From NCBI RefSeq assembly GCF_010389155.1, contig NC_057766.1, positions 31,939,516 to 32,003,515 on the forward strand: DNA of 64,000 nt, read 5' to 3'. This stretch comes from Erigeron canadensis (taxonomy: Eukaryota > Streptophyta > Magnoliopsida > Asterales > Asteraceae). Shown here piece after piece: positions 11,414 through 22,619 of this stretch. A program made the translations under genes and the position numbers. Each line of letters opens with the position of its first letter. The stretch's first letter is position 1. The notes below the pieces were generated by a model, which saw only the letters and a program-made list of their open reading frames with translations, made no database searches and was not told the origin of the DNA.

Positions 11414-12655
11414 CGAACGTTCAAAAAAATAGATAACGAAAAATAATTGATAGATAATTAAAGATAGCAAAACAAAATAGTAATTAATTTATTTTTAGAA
11501 CGACAGATTAGTAATTAACAAATCACAAAGTAAGTTTATTGTGCGCACACGTTTGTGAGTGAATTATTCCATGTTTTTGTTGTAAGTAACGTTTACGGTT
11601 TGTATGTCTAGCTAAATATATAGAAATTTTTGGACCGTCAAAAATTACTAGCGAATAAATTAATATATTCTATTTTTAGATATGGCATATGTCTTTCATG
11701 ATGTGAAAATTATCCATCCTTTATTTGATGAAACTATGTAGGTTTATATATATCAGAGTTTTATTCTTATATCATTTATAAATGTTAAAGTCAATAAAGA
11801 AAAACGAAATGATAACCTATGCCAATATCAATGTCTATTCGATCTAACTACTATATGGAATTTAATTAAGTGGTTCAGAAATTCTCTTTTTTTTGGCTTA
11901 TCGAGATTAGAAATTATAAATGTTTGTATTATATTGTCATTTGATGATGTATCATCATTAATGATCCGGACGTTCCGGCTTACTAGTATTAATAGTAAGG
12001 TACATACCTTAATTACTCAGTGAAACCATGAATAGGCCCCGAACTCTACGATCATCTGGCAGACAAACAGTACAATGTGGCACGTGCATCAGTACGTACA
12101 GTTCGTGCTTATGTCTCTTAACGAACAATCTTGGTACACATGTCTAACGGTAACGGTCATGTGTCGGAGACTACCGTTAAGTTGGCCGTCAGGCTCAACC
12201 TATAGATTCTTCGGCCCATCTCGTGAGTTCTAGGTGGAGGGCTTATAAATACCTCCCCACAAGAACCCTAGAGGGGACAATGCATTTTCACACACATACA
12301 TACACTTGGTGGCGTGAGGTATCGATGGCCTCACACTAAGAAGGAACCGCTAGCAAGTCTGAAATCATCTATTATTACCCTCCGATCACTAAATACCATT
12401 TTTCTCATACTAGATTATACCCTCATTAAATTAAGTGTAACTTTACCCTTAAACATCATTTTAATCGACGAATCCTATATGGATCAATCATACCTTTTCT
12501 AAAAAAATCATTTACGTAGAAACAATTCATGATCAAACTTTGCAACACCAAAATGAAGTTGACTCGTAGACAAAGTAACCTTAACTAAAAGCTGTCATTA
12601 AAAAGAACACGCGTTTGCATATAATGAGCTTCAATGCTATTATTTTTGAACATAA
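11414..12655. other. Spacer, including a possible LTR relic (about 12010-12360)
   Basis: No gene. From about 12010 to 12360 the base composition is richer in GC. There is a promoter-like segment: GGCTTATAAATACC (TATA box) at about 12239, then AACCCTAGAGGGGACAATG. This is typical of the U3/R part of a plant LTR retrotransposon. No TG...CA ends or target duplication could be fixed, so it is at most a fragment. Confidence 0.4.
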
Positions 12656-13341
12656 GGGGACTAGGAGTGGACGGCGGGTCGGTGATTTCATGACATGAAA
12701 CCGACGGGTTCATCACCGCCAACATGAAATTTATGGTGGAGCGGTTTGGGTGGTAATATGGGAGCCCGCTGCTCATAAAATCAAAAACGTGGGGACCATC
12801 TCCTTCTTTTAGCCGTTGGAATGGGTTTGGAGTTTTTTTTTTTAAACTGTGATGTATATATGTGTATATACTTTCTTTTTTTTGTTTTTAGTATAATATT
12901 TACAAAACATACCCTCAAGTATTATATATTTACAGATTATGTTAGTTTTTTTGATATAATTTGTTTTAAATAATTTACTTGATTTAATTAATATAATGGA
13001 TTTTTAATTTTAATAATAACATGTTTAAATTAGAAAAAACTATTTAGTATGTTGTGTGTTTTAGTTTAAAAAATAATGTTGAAGTGTATTTTGTTTTTTT
13101 TAGTTTTTAAATGTAGTATTGCGTTTTTATTTATAATATGTTATGTTTTAATAATAAAATGTTATGTTTTTTATTTATTTAAAAAAAAATAAAATTGGGA
13201 GGGTTGAAAATTTTATGGAATGCCAGTAAAAGAGGTTGGAAAGGTTGAGTAGAAGGGTTGAAAAGATAAAATGATGTGAATAAATATTATTGATCAGATT
13301 TGGGAGGGTTGATAAAATGTATCCCACCACTCCTAGTCCCC
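12656..13341. mobile_element. Terminal-inverted-repeat DNA transposon, ~686 bp, non-autonomous
   Basis: It is bounded by GGGGACTAGGAGTGG and its inverted match CCACCACTCCTAGTCCCC. The interior is AT-rich with recurring GGGTTGAAAA-like words near the right end. No transposase frame. Target duplications are not clear (left flank ATAA, right flank AAAC), so the superfamily is left open. Confidence 0.7.
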
Positions 13342-14555
13342 AAACAGAGAACATATATGCTACTCTTTAAAGAAAAAAAAACATACAATACGTGAGTATA
13401 TGCTATAGTTACTATACGTTTTATTTCTTTTATCAATTAAGAATAATAAGTGATCCGCAGATGAAAATTTTATTTCATAATAAAAATTGTAATCTCATAT
13501 ACTGTTTTGGTATATGTGAAATTTCCGTATTGATTTTTTTCATCGATGATTAGTTTTCATTTCAGACGTACCTTTTATAAAAATTGAACCTATGTCTCTC
13601 AAATTAACACAGACTTCCATTATCAACGCATATAGATTATGTACATGCATAAATTAATTCCATATGTACTTCTTGGCTGATTTTTTAAAAAAAATGTATA
13701 ATCTTCATCGACAACATATAAATATAATCCCTATCATACTTAATGAACTAACGAGTTGTATAAATTAAGAAATGGGATTTGTCAAAATTAATTGTAACAG
13801 TTTAAAATATAAGCAACCCAACAACATTGAATTTATATTGATGTATAATAATATAAAATAATAACTATTTATAAAAAAAAATGTCAATAATGTATATATA
13901 AATAAATACTTCTTTCGTTTTATTTTGGTGATATGGATATCAACTAATGAAACGTATTGTTAATTTGTTCATGAAGTATTCATGTTAGAAGTACGTTATG
14001 TATCCATTTTGAATCATATTGCTACGTATTCTACTATACAATAATAATTTTACAAGCAACTTAAGACACGTTCGTATAAACTTGAATCATCACTACCATA
14101 AAATCACATAGTTTATTAATTATTATACCTTTAATAAAGTTTAAAATAAAAATCTATCATTTTTCTATCACATCGAAACTTTTCCAAAGATAAACAAGGC
14201 CGTTTATTATGTTGATAATATTCCACATTTCAAAAGCATATTTTGTCTTTATTCTTTTTCAACGAAAACAATTAATTGCTATATAATGCATTCACTTTGT
14301 CGCAAAACATTTGATAACTCATCAAGCTTTGCGTATAAATGAGACACTTTATAAGCACTTTTATAAGGTGTTTTGTCAAAGCATAATTAACATTTTATTC
14401 TTTCACAGTTTTAGATTGAACACTTTGTGTAGACAACAAAAATAAGTGTTCACACGTGGGTACGTGTATAGTTGTCGTGCGATCCACAATATTAGTGACA
14501 TAATGATCATACGTGATAGAAGTAAGTGATGGCGATCACCAACTAAAAATATAAT
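13342..14555. other. AT-rich gene-free spacer
   Basis: No coding sequence or complete repeat recognised. Confidence 0.5.
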
Positions 14556-14780
14556 GGTAAATTACAAAAATCATACCTGAGGTTTGTTCAAAATTACATT
14601 GGTCATATCTACAATTTAAAAATTACGCGAGTCATACCCACTATTATCAAAAACTTACGCTAACCATACCTATCGCTGACGGTCGTCTATTTAACCGTTA
14701 AGTCAAGTCACGTGTCATGCATATGAGGTATCAAAACTGCAATTTCGTGAATACTTCAGGTATTATCCTTGTAATTTACC
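14556..14780 (+). mobile_element. MITE, ~225 bp (left member of an inverted pair)
   Basis: It starts GGTAAATTACAAAAATCAT and ends in the inverted match CTTGTAATTTACC, so it is a complete TIR element. A near copy lies at 15484-15710 on the opposite strand. The two share the interior GTGAC/GTCAC block and the ACCTGAGGT/ACCTCAGGT subterminal motif. Confidence 0.65.
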
Positions 14781-15013
14781 ATAAAAATAATTATTAAGAA
14801 TTTCAGAGTTTTATTTATACTTCATTTATTAAGTTGGATAGATATGACATTTATTATGAAACAATAAATTTTATAATGAAAAGTATATCGAGAAAAATAG
14901 TTGATACAAGAATACATTTATTATTAAACATGTCATTATTATTTTGTTATATGTGTATAGTAAATATAACAAGGATGAGAACCATCAAAACCACTAACAT
15001 TTTCATTTTTATA

Positions 15014-15046
<33 letters not shown>
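15014..15046. repeat. (TAT)n microsatellite
   Basis: About eleven uninterrupted ATT/TAT units, lying between the two inverted MITEs. Confidence 0.9.
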
Positions 15047-15048
<2 letters not shown>

Positions 15049-15356
15049 TATTAGTAGTAATTTATGATTTATTTTTTTTTAATAAAAACCTATTTAAAAA
15101 AATATAATTTTAAAGAGCAATATAATTTTTTCGTATGGTTTGTTGACATCCCCCTCAGATTAGAGGGTAAAGCAATATCGAATACTCGTTATGATTTTAG
15201 AATATATCTTAAAATTAGCAATTTGTAGTATTTTGTGTTTAAAGTTTAAGGGTTAATTGTTAGTCTAATCTTAAAATTTCTAAGCCTAAACTTGTATCAT
15301 ATGATAACATCCTTTTATAACTTTTTTAATTTTTATTTTAAAATAGGTTTTTTTAA

Positions 15357-15360
<4 letters not shown>

Positions 15361-15391
<31 letters not shown>

Positions 15392-15408
15392 CGTGTGTGT
15401 GTGTGTGT
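15361..15408. repeat. (AT)n(GT)n compound microsatellite
   Basis: An AT run passes into about 19 GT units, broken by one GC. Alternating purine-pyrimidine tracts like this are highly length-variable. Confidence 0.9.
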
Positions 15409-15483
15409 TTGAATTTTAATATAGAATATATACCCACTTTAATAAATGAAATATAAATATAAATATCTTAATAATTTTTATTA

Positions 15484-15710
15484 GGGTGGAATACACAAAT
15501 GATACCTGAAGTATACATAAAATTACGGTTTTGATATCTCACATGCACAACACGTGACTTGAATTAACGGCCAAATTAACGGCCGTGAGTGATAGGTATG
15601 GTCAATATAAGTTTTTGACAATTATGGGTATGGCTCGCGTAATTTTAAAATTGTAGGTATGACCAATGTAGTTTTGAACAAACCTCAGGTATGATTTTTG
15701 TAATTTACCC
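15484..15710 (-). mobile_element. MITE, ~227 bp (right member of an inverted pair)
   Basis: This is the reverse-oriented copy of the element at 14556-14780. It ends ACCTCAGGTATGATTTTTG and TAATTTACCC. With its partner it could form a hairpin with ~225-bp arms and a ~700-bp loop. Confidence 0.65.
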
Positions 15711-15749
15711 AAAATATAATGATCGGAAAAATATTAAAATGAAAAAGTG

Positions 15750-16230
15750 TAGATCCTAAATATTTAGTGATGTATTTGGAACATGGATCGGATCACTACT
15801 TGTATTTGTCCACACTTTTAGTTAGTATGAAAAAATTAAAAATTTTGTCACGTTTTAATTTGCGTAAAAATATGTAGAACTAAAAGTGTGTAGAAATTTA
15901 TCTACACTAAAAATTGAGTTTTTTAAAAAAAAGTTCACATTTATTAGTGTGGACTTTCACAATTAATCTGTAATCTGTAACACCTCATTTGTCCACACTA
16001 ACTAAGAAGTTACTAAGTTAGTATGGACAAATGGGGTGTTATAAAATAATTAGCAAAATTCACGCTAAAAAGTGTGAACTTTTAGTTATACATACTTTTT
16101 AGTATATATGAATAAATTTAATTTTACACACTTTTAATTATATATATTTTTACACACATAAAAGCGTTTACAAATTTTTTAATTTGTTCACACTTGAACA
16201 AATGCAACATTAAATGTAGTGGATGATACA
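15750..16230. repeat. Region with repeated AGTGTGGAC-type words and a foldback hairpin
   Basis: The word AGTGTGGAC or its complement GTCCACACT recurs with small changes throughout (for example near 15811, 15876, 15950, 15991, 16024, 16067, 16133, 16185). The core 15979-16040 is a near-perfect hairpin: AACACCTCATTTGTCCACAC against its complement ending GGGGTGTT. It is probably a TIR transposon with amplified subterminal motifs. Outer ends were not fixed. Confidence 0.5.
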
Positions 16231-16920
16231 TGATAGCGTTTTGTTAAATATTTTTTTGATATTGTTGTGATAAAATAAAAGTGATTTAACTATACCATAT
16301 GCCCCTAAAAAAGCTAAAAATGTATAAATATTTAAACATATAAAGTGTTCCAACGTGCATTCATACACATTTTTAATTTGTTCTCACGAGTTTAGATTTC
16401 ACAAACTTTTGTTTGAATGCTCATCTAGATTAAAAAGTTTTAAAATGTATTTTTACCCGTGCTTCAACGAATTAAACGCTAAATTTATAGAGAAAAAATA
16501 AAAAAGGAGTTATAAAAACAAGATAAGTTTAGAAAAAGTATTAGTGTAAGTGTGTAACGTCATTTTAAGATTATTGTTCTTATGTTTAGTAGTCATTTAT
16601 TTATTTTTTTTCATCAAGTATAATTCGATGAAATTTGTTTTTTTTTTATTATTTTCTAAGAAATGACAATTAATTTACTTGATCAAAAGAAACAAAAAAT
16701 AAGAAAATTACGTATATATACGTAGCTACTTATCTGCTAACGTAAGCTCCAAACCCCTTATCTCACCACACCACCGGTCCCCTACAAATAATAAAATAAT
16801 GAAAAAAACTCGCCCAAAATTTACTGTTTATTGATGCTCACAGCCTGTCATCCACAACCTCCCAGCTAAATTAGACCCCACCCCCACTTTCTATATTAAT
16901 CACCTTTTTTACCCTCATCC

Positions 16921-17085
16921 GACGTGTCATCTTTCCTTATATATACTCACTCCATCTCCACCCACCTCTTCAAAAATCACAACCATTTCATTTTGACTAT
17001 TTCCAATTCTCTTTTTTTCTTTCTCTCCGAACTTTCTCTCAAAAAAAAACAACAAAACGCACACACACACAGAACAAAAAGAAAC
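16921..17085 (+). promoter_or_regulatory. PADRE gene core promoter and leader
   Basis: ACGTGTC (ABRE/G-box-like) at about 16922 lies 10 bases before a TATATATAC TATA box at about 16938. A CT-rich leader follows, up to the ATG at 17086. The distance from TATA to ATG (~150 bp) is normal. An ABRE-like motif would fit the stress responsiveness reported for this family. Confidence 0.5.
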
Positions 17086-17598
17086 ATGGGAATTTGTAGT
17101 TCATGCGACGCAACATCTGTCGCGACAGCAAAACTAGTATTACACGATGGAAGTTTACAAGAATTTTCGTACCCTGTTAAGGTTTCTAACCTGTTACAAA
17201 AACATCCAACCATTTTTATATGTAACGCGGATGAAATGGAGTTCGACGACGTCGTTTCGCCTGTTTCGGAACAAGAAACGCTACAACTTGGCCAGTTGTA
17301 TTTTGCTTTACCGTTAAATCGGTTAAGAAAACCGCTTCAGCCTGAAGAAATGGCTGCATTGGCTGTCAAAGCCACATCAGCATTGGCTAATAAAACAGAT
17401 AAATGTGGGTGTAGCAGTAAAAGTAGCAGTAAAAATGTTTATTTTTCTACCCCTGTAATTTCCGGAGGTTATGGTGGTAATAATAATAATGGGCATGTCA
17501 AGAATTCGGGTCGGGTTTCGGATGTTGGAAGTGTTGGGTCTAGAAGCAGTGGGAGAAGACGGAATTTTAATGTGATGTTGAGTGCCATACCTGAATAG
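17086..17598 (+). CDS. PADRE (DUF4228) domain protein
   Basis: A single exon of 170 residues. It begins MGICSSC, giving a glycine at position 2 and nearby cysteines, as in family members predicted to be N-myristoylated and palmitoylated. The PADRE domain follows: a conserved TAKLVLHDGSLQEFSYPVKV strand region (14-33), then NLLQKHPTIFICNADEMEFDD and LQLGQLYFALP (67-76). The C-terminal part (about 105-165) is low-complexity, rich in Ser, Gly and Asn, and ends FNVMLSAIPE. PADRE genes are known mainly from their transcriptional response to pathogens and abiotic stress. The biochemical role is unknown. The frame is open back to 16924, but the ATG at 17086 is chosen because it gives the family's MGxCxS start and has the leader and TATA box in front. 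A dense CA repeat lies just 5' of it. Confidence 0.92.
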   Translation: MGICSSCDATSVATAKLVLHDGSLQEFSYPVKVSNLLQKHPTIFICNADEMEFDDVVSPVSEQETLQLGQLYFALPLNRLRKPLQPEEMAALAVKATSALANKTDKCGCSSKSSSKNVYFSTPVISGGYGGNNNNGHVKNSGRVSDVGSVGSRSSGRRRNFNVMLSAIPE

Positions 17599-18182
17599 AT
17601 TTATCATATATGTATGCGGATATATATATGGATATATATATATATGATATGATGAATATATAGAGATTAGAAATTAATGATCTATATATATAGTTTGTGA
17701 ATATTATTGTTGATGAGATTAGATTTTTGTAGGGAGATGTAACACTTTTTGGTTTATTTTTTGGGTTCTTTCTAAATTGCAAGTTTTAGTCCTGAAATGA
17801 GATGGATTATTATTTTTTGTTTGAGTTTGAATTAATTTATTGCACGTTCCATGCAGTTGCATTTTTTATATACATGACTTAGGACTTAAGAATATATATT
17901 TAAAAATTGTAATTCATTGCTTATTTTTTGGACTTGTATATGCTAGCTAGCTAGGCTTATGTTTTTTGAAAATTATAATCGATCGATATGGGTCCATTAT
18001 GATTTGCAACAAATAGTATCGTAAAAACTTATGATCAGTTGTTGTGTAAATTTTACTTGATGATTACCATTTATTAGGTTGTAATTTGAAAAACTTATTT
18101 TTACAACCTTTGTTTAAGTTATCAGGAAAATTAATACAATATTTATTTTTACAATTTATGTATGACTTTCTACATGGTAATA
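17599..18182. other. 3' flank of the PADRE gene
   Basis: AT-rich. A TATATATGGATATATATATA stretch just after the stop may be part of the 3' UTR. No other gene. Confidence 0.5.
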
Positions 18183-19416
18183 TCTATACTCATTTATAAA
18201 AATAATTCAACCCTTACAAATTTATAAAAATTATTCAACCCTTACAAATAGAAAGTGTCACTCAAATGTTACATAGGAAGGTACTAAATTGCTCTTAAAA
18301 AAATACTCACTATGGAAATAGTTTTTATAAATTACCAAATTTACCCTTAATAAATTAATTTACTGTAACACCCCAAATATTTTAAGGTAAAAGAAATTAA
18401 CCTCTTTTCATACTTTTGACATTAAACTAATTTCCTAGTATTTTATTTTTGGATATGGGGTTAATTTAGTTGGAACTTTAACGGATAGCGTGTAAAATAC
18501 CCATCAATTTGAAAAGTGGGTCGTGGCACCCATAGGAAGTGCCAGACACTTATTTGCTTATGAATCATATTTCTCCTATTCTTCTTCCTCCCATGCATTC
18601 CTTCTCAATTTCTTTTAAAATCAAAGAATAATTCATCCAAGTAAAAGATAAAAATCATCCCTAATAATCATCACCATCAATTAATCTTCATTCAAGAATT
18701 CAAAAGTTAGGGTTGTGGGTTTTGTGGTGGTGGCCAAAAATTGAGAAAAAAGAGGAAAGAATTGTGAATTGAAAACCCTAATCTATTGTCTTCCATTATT
18801 GAGGTATTGATTTCCCCTAATTTAGCTTTCATATTTCTTTTGAAATTAGGGTTCATGGAGTGAACCAATTTTGGGGATTTTTGGTAGAATATGAATTATA
18901 GATAATTTTTCCCAATTCCTTAGTTAACCTAGTAGTCATTGAGCAATGTGATGTGTTTGATTATAAAATTGATAAGTTCATGTGAAAATCTTAGTTAATG
19001 AGAAAAGATGAATTTTATTAGTTATTGAAATGTGGATGAAAATGGTAGGTTGAACTACCCAATGTTGTTGTTAAAGATGAAAGTAGTTCAATGACAAATG
19101 GGTTGGGTTTTGGGTTTAGAAAAGGCTAGTGATTGGGAATGGTTAAGTTGAACTAGTCAAGTTGTGAATGTAAGCTTATGCATTTTATGATATGATTATA
19201 GGTTGAAGTTTGCTTGTGCTTATTCGTTTTAGCTTTGTTGTCCTTTTTGCGGAGGAGGTGAGTATATTTGCATACCTTTATGTTTATGTTGGATCAATTG
19301 ACCACATCATATTGAAGCCTTTTGTCCATGGTGGTTTTGACCATTTCATGTTGAAGTTCGTAAATCCATGTGTGGTAATTGATGTGGCATAAACCCATGT
19401 GGGGCATTGTGTTTAT

Positions 19417-19504
19417 GAGGCCTAAGAACCTCCGGGGCCTAAGAATCCCGATAGTTGATATGATACGAGGCCTAAGAACCTCTGGGGCCTAAGAATCCCG
19501 ATAG
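19417..19504. repeat. Two-copy 50-bp direct repeat inside the solo LTR
   Basis: A ~38-bp unit beginning GAGGCCTAAGAACCTC and ending AAGAATCCCGATAG occurs at 19417 and again at 19467. Within each unit CCTAAGAA itself occurs twice. Confidence 0.85.
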
Positions 19505-20138
19505 ATATGATTGTTTAGCTTATATGGATCCATATATGTGTTGTTAGTGTACAAGGTGAATATGTAAATGTGACATGACGATACCATAGGTTACATGTAA
19601 AAGTCCTTGTACTTTGCCCTCCTTCGTATTCGTAAATGTATGCAAGTATATATTCACTAAGCCTTTGCTTATATTTTAGTTGTTTACCCTTTTATAGGTA
19701 GTTCCGGAAGAAGGAACTAGTGTTGATTTAGAGATTGAAGTGTTTGAAGTGAAGTATTTTGCAAGACTTAAGGTAAATAGGTCATTTGCGGATGAATGAC
19801 GATCTTTTGGTAGATGCTTAGAAGTCCCATACCTTATGGCTCTTGGTACATTTTGCGTTGATGGTCATACTCTTGTTAAACTTGTGTTTATGATCAAGTG
19901 TAAAGTTTTCAATCCGTTGTGAAGTTGCATATTTGGTCGAAACGGTGTCAAAATGGGTAAATGACCTGTTTGATGGTATCCATGATTTGTGAACATGTTG
20001 ATGTTGTAAATTGGTTTAAAATGTGTCTATATGTGTCTTGGAAATCTTTGGAATGTGTTTTTATGAAGTTCTTTGTGAAATGTAAAGATTGCAAGTTGAT
20101 TCATGTGTCAAAATGATTTTTAGTTGCTGATCAGGTAT

Positions 20139-20306
20139 CCCACTGCGGCGCAGTGGGGGTGGTTTTGCCCACTGTGGCGCAGTGGGTTTCCACAGAAATA
20201 AATCTGGTCCTCCCACTGCGGCGCAGTGAGGGATATGTTAAACCCACTGCGGCGCAGTGGGGCATGTTCAATCTTAGGCCGAGGATTTCCACTGCGGCGC
20301 AGTGTG
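20139..20306. repeat. Five near-palindromic CCCACTGCGGCGCAGTGGG units in the solo LTR
   Basis: The 19-bp word occurs at 20139, 20168 (one change), 20212 (one change), 20243 and about 20288 (partial). Each is a palindrome apart from its central base. They are spaced irregularly by 29-45 bp and stand out sharply in GC content. They lie close to the 3' end of the LTR as drawn on the + strand. Confidence 0.85.
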
Positions 20307-20507
20307 GTTGTAAAAAAAAAAATCAAATTGTATTTTCGGTTAATCGAGTCTGGTCCTTTCATTTACACCCTAAACCTTTATTTTAATAATTAACACTTTA
20401 AGTCATTTACATCAACCTACACCACTTGACACCTCCACCACTACTGGCCAATAATACCGTCACCGACACCACTAGACCGCTGTCTCATTACGCGGCTACC
20501 ATGCTTA

Positions 20508-22118
20508 TATGACAAATTGTAAAGGTGTAAGATATGACAAAAAAAAATAGATATGGTTGGAAAAAGTAAATATTAACAAGTAGGGAAAAAAAAAGAAGTT
20601 ATATTCTAATAGTCTATCCGATGGAAAAATATAAAAGTAGGCATGGTTTCTTTCACCCATGACTTAATGCAATGACTCGAGTTACATTGGTATAACAAGA
20701 CCGAGACCAAGACCAAAAATATGTAAATGTCATTTTCATTTCTATATTCTACTTCAATAGTTCAATGACCGAGTTAATCTAATTTAGGGGTCAGAAAAGC
20801 AATGATGTTCTTATTTTCTTCGCAATAAAGAAAATGCTAGGAATCTACGTTGGCAACTTTTTTAATTTGTATGTCCAAACAAAAAAAGACAAGCGCTATC
20901 AAAAGGGTGAGGGAGGTGAGGAAGGAAGGGCTTTGGTTGGGTGCAGGAAGGGGAAAGGAAAGGGAAGTTGTTGGATGCAATGGGCCGGGATGCCGGAAAA
21001 GACCAGTAGTTAGGAATAGAAAGGGAGATGAAAGCGAAAGAAAAGTTTTTGAGGCATCATGCCTAGATGGTACGTTGGCGGGGACAATAAATTAATAGTA
21101 CTACTAAGTGAAAAAATTTTGGACGAAGAGCGCATATACAGGTACTACTAAGTGAAAAAACGGTGGTGGCACGGGCTTCCGCTGGCTCCAAAAGAGATCC
21201 GCCCTTGACAATAATGGTTGCGGTTCAAGGTGTTGAGTAGGGCGAGATGAGAAAGTTATGTATACTATATTTTTTAATTAAAACTTAAGATTTTAAATGA
21301 ATCTGGTATCAATTACAGACAAGTTATGGGACAGTCGATTTTAATCCTAGGACAATATTTTCGTTTATTGTCTAGCTTTTTTTTTTTTATGATCGTTAGG
21401 TAGTGTACAAGTTATTAATTTTGATTACTGGATCACCAGGGGTGTTGAATTCACGTGAATAATCCAGCTATTTTTGTGTAGTGTAAAGTTTTATACAATA
21501 CCCAACATTACAAGATGTATCATGTCTAAATATTAGAAGTTTGCAGTTTCAAAATTTTTTTATATATTGAAATGAAATACATTTTTGCGTTACATTTAGT
21601 CTAGCTTCTATACAAAAGTCCCATTATATGTAGTCAATAAATTATATGCTTACTAGTAAAGAGTTTTATGTACATGGACGGAACTTCATGTAACTTAGGG
21701 GTAACCAAGGTTTTGAGTCCGTTAAACTCATGTAATACAAATTTTATAAAAAATGATGTATTTTTTATTGGTGTTACGGGTCAAATAAATATAGGGTACC
21801 GGTTAATGTGACAAACTTTAAACTTTTAAAACATTTTCTATCAATAAAACTTATAAAAACGTATCTGTACAACTAAATGATAAATAAAAATTACTAAAAG
21901 TGCAAAAAAAATTCTTAAATTTTTTTATAAATAGTCAAAAATCATTAAAAAAAAAACTAAAAATTGTAACAATTTAGTTGTTATCATTACTTTATGCCGA
22001 TACAAAACTAGTGGATAAAACATTGTGCTACCGGTCACTTTTGTTTTTTGTTCCGTCACTATTTATGCATCCAACGACATTTAAGTTTTAGCCGTCAGGG
22101 TAGACAATACATGCATAA
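20508..22118. other. Gene-free spacer
   Basis: No gene recognised. A G-rich frame at 20850-21095 looks like chance. ACTACTAAGTGAAAAAA occurs twice (about 21099 and 21143). Part of this stretch may be decayed retrotransposon. Confidence 0.45.
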
Positions 22119-22483
22119 GGCTGGAGCCAACCCCGACGTGAAAGCTCATCTTGGATGCTCTTCCACTCTTCCTGCGATAGCACCATGTCTCTTATTGGCT
22201 CTTCCTTGTTTCCCTCTTCCTTGTGGCGCCGAGTAATAATGAGTTTAGGTGGGGCCGCATGCAATGTTAATTAAAAAAAACGTTTAATAATGAGTTTAGG
22301 TGGGGCCGCATGCAATGTTAATTAAAAAAACGTTTTTTATTTGAGGAAGAGATTAATAAAAGTGGGGAAGAGATGAGGAAGAGGTAGGGTTGATAGTGAA
22401 TAAGAATAAGTGATTTAAGGAGAAAGAAAAGCTGATGTGGCAGTGAGGGTAAGTCAGAAAAAGCTGCAGGGTTGGCTGAGGCC
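22119..22483. mobile_element. PIF/Harbinger-type MITE, 365 bp
   Basis: Inverted ends GGCTGGAGCCAACCC and GGGTTGGCTGAGGCC are flanked by TAA on both sides (22116-22118 and 22484-22486). The 3-bp TWA duplication is the mark of PIF/Harbinger (Tourist-like) elements. It contains a tandem 51-bp duplication. Confidence 0.75.
22234..22335. repeat. Tandem duplication of a 51-bp unit
   Basis: Two adjacent units starting TAATAATGAGTTTAGGTGGG are nearly identical, differing by one A in the poly-A run. The near-identity suggests a recent event inside the MITE. Confidence 0.9.
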
Positions 22484-22619
22484 TAACTAAACTAACTACT
22501 ACTGTATAGATACCAGGGTTGGGTGGGTCACATGAATTTGAATAATCGTTATTGAATTTAGTTATATTATTTTCAACAGTATTCTCTTTTTTCTTTAAAC
22601 AGTTTTATGACTGACGAAG

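Larger units (their letters stand above)
18364..20361. mobile_element. Solo LTR of an LTR retrotransposon, 1998 bp
   Basis: It starts TGTAACACCCC and ends CA, flanked on both sides by the 5-bp target duplication TTTAC (18359-18363 and 20362-20366). There is no gag/pol, primer-binding site or second LTR, so this is one LTR left after recombination between the two LTRs of an integrated element. A TGTAACACCC start is common in plant Ty3/gypsy LTRs, so gypsy is likely but not proved. It carries two internal repeat arrays, listed separately. Confidence 0.85.
18183..20507 (+). mobile_element. Non-autonomous Helitron, split by a solo LTR
   Basis: The left part (18183-18363) starts TCTATACTCATTTATAAAA. 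The right part (20362-20507) ends with a CACC/GCC-rich block and CTCATTACGCGGCTACCATGC. Both parts match, in order, the uninterrupted copy at 48657-48976. The canonical CTAG end appears as CTTA here, so the element is old. It contains an internal duplication of a ~28-bp unit containing ATTCAACCCTTACAAAT just after the start. Confidence 0.75.

Noticed and set aside
16924..17085. N-terminal extension of the PADRE protein
   Set aside because: The region contains the TATA box and leader and lacks the family's MGxC start; the ATG at 17086 is preferred.
20139..20306. CRISPR-like spaced palindromes
   Set aside because: Nuclear plant DNA, irregular spacing, unit inside an LTR; no array architecture.
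20120..20386. Overlapping open frames on both strands (77 and 80 codons)
   Set aside because: They are created by the GC-rich palindromes of the solo LTR and encode only repeated Arg/Pro-rich words.
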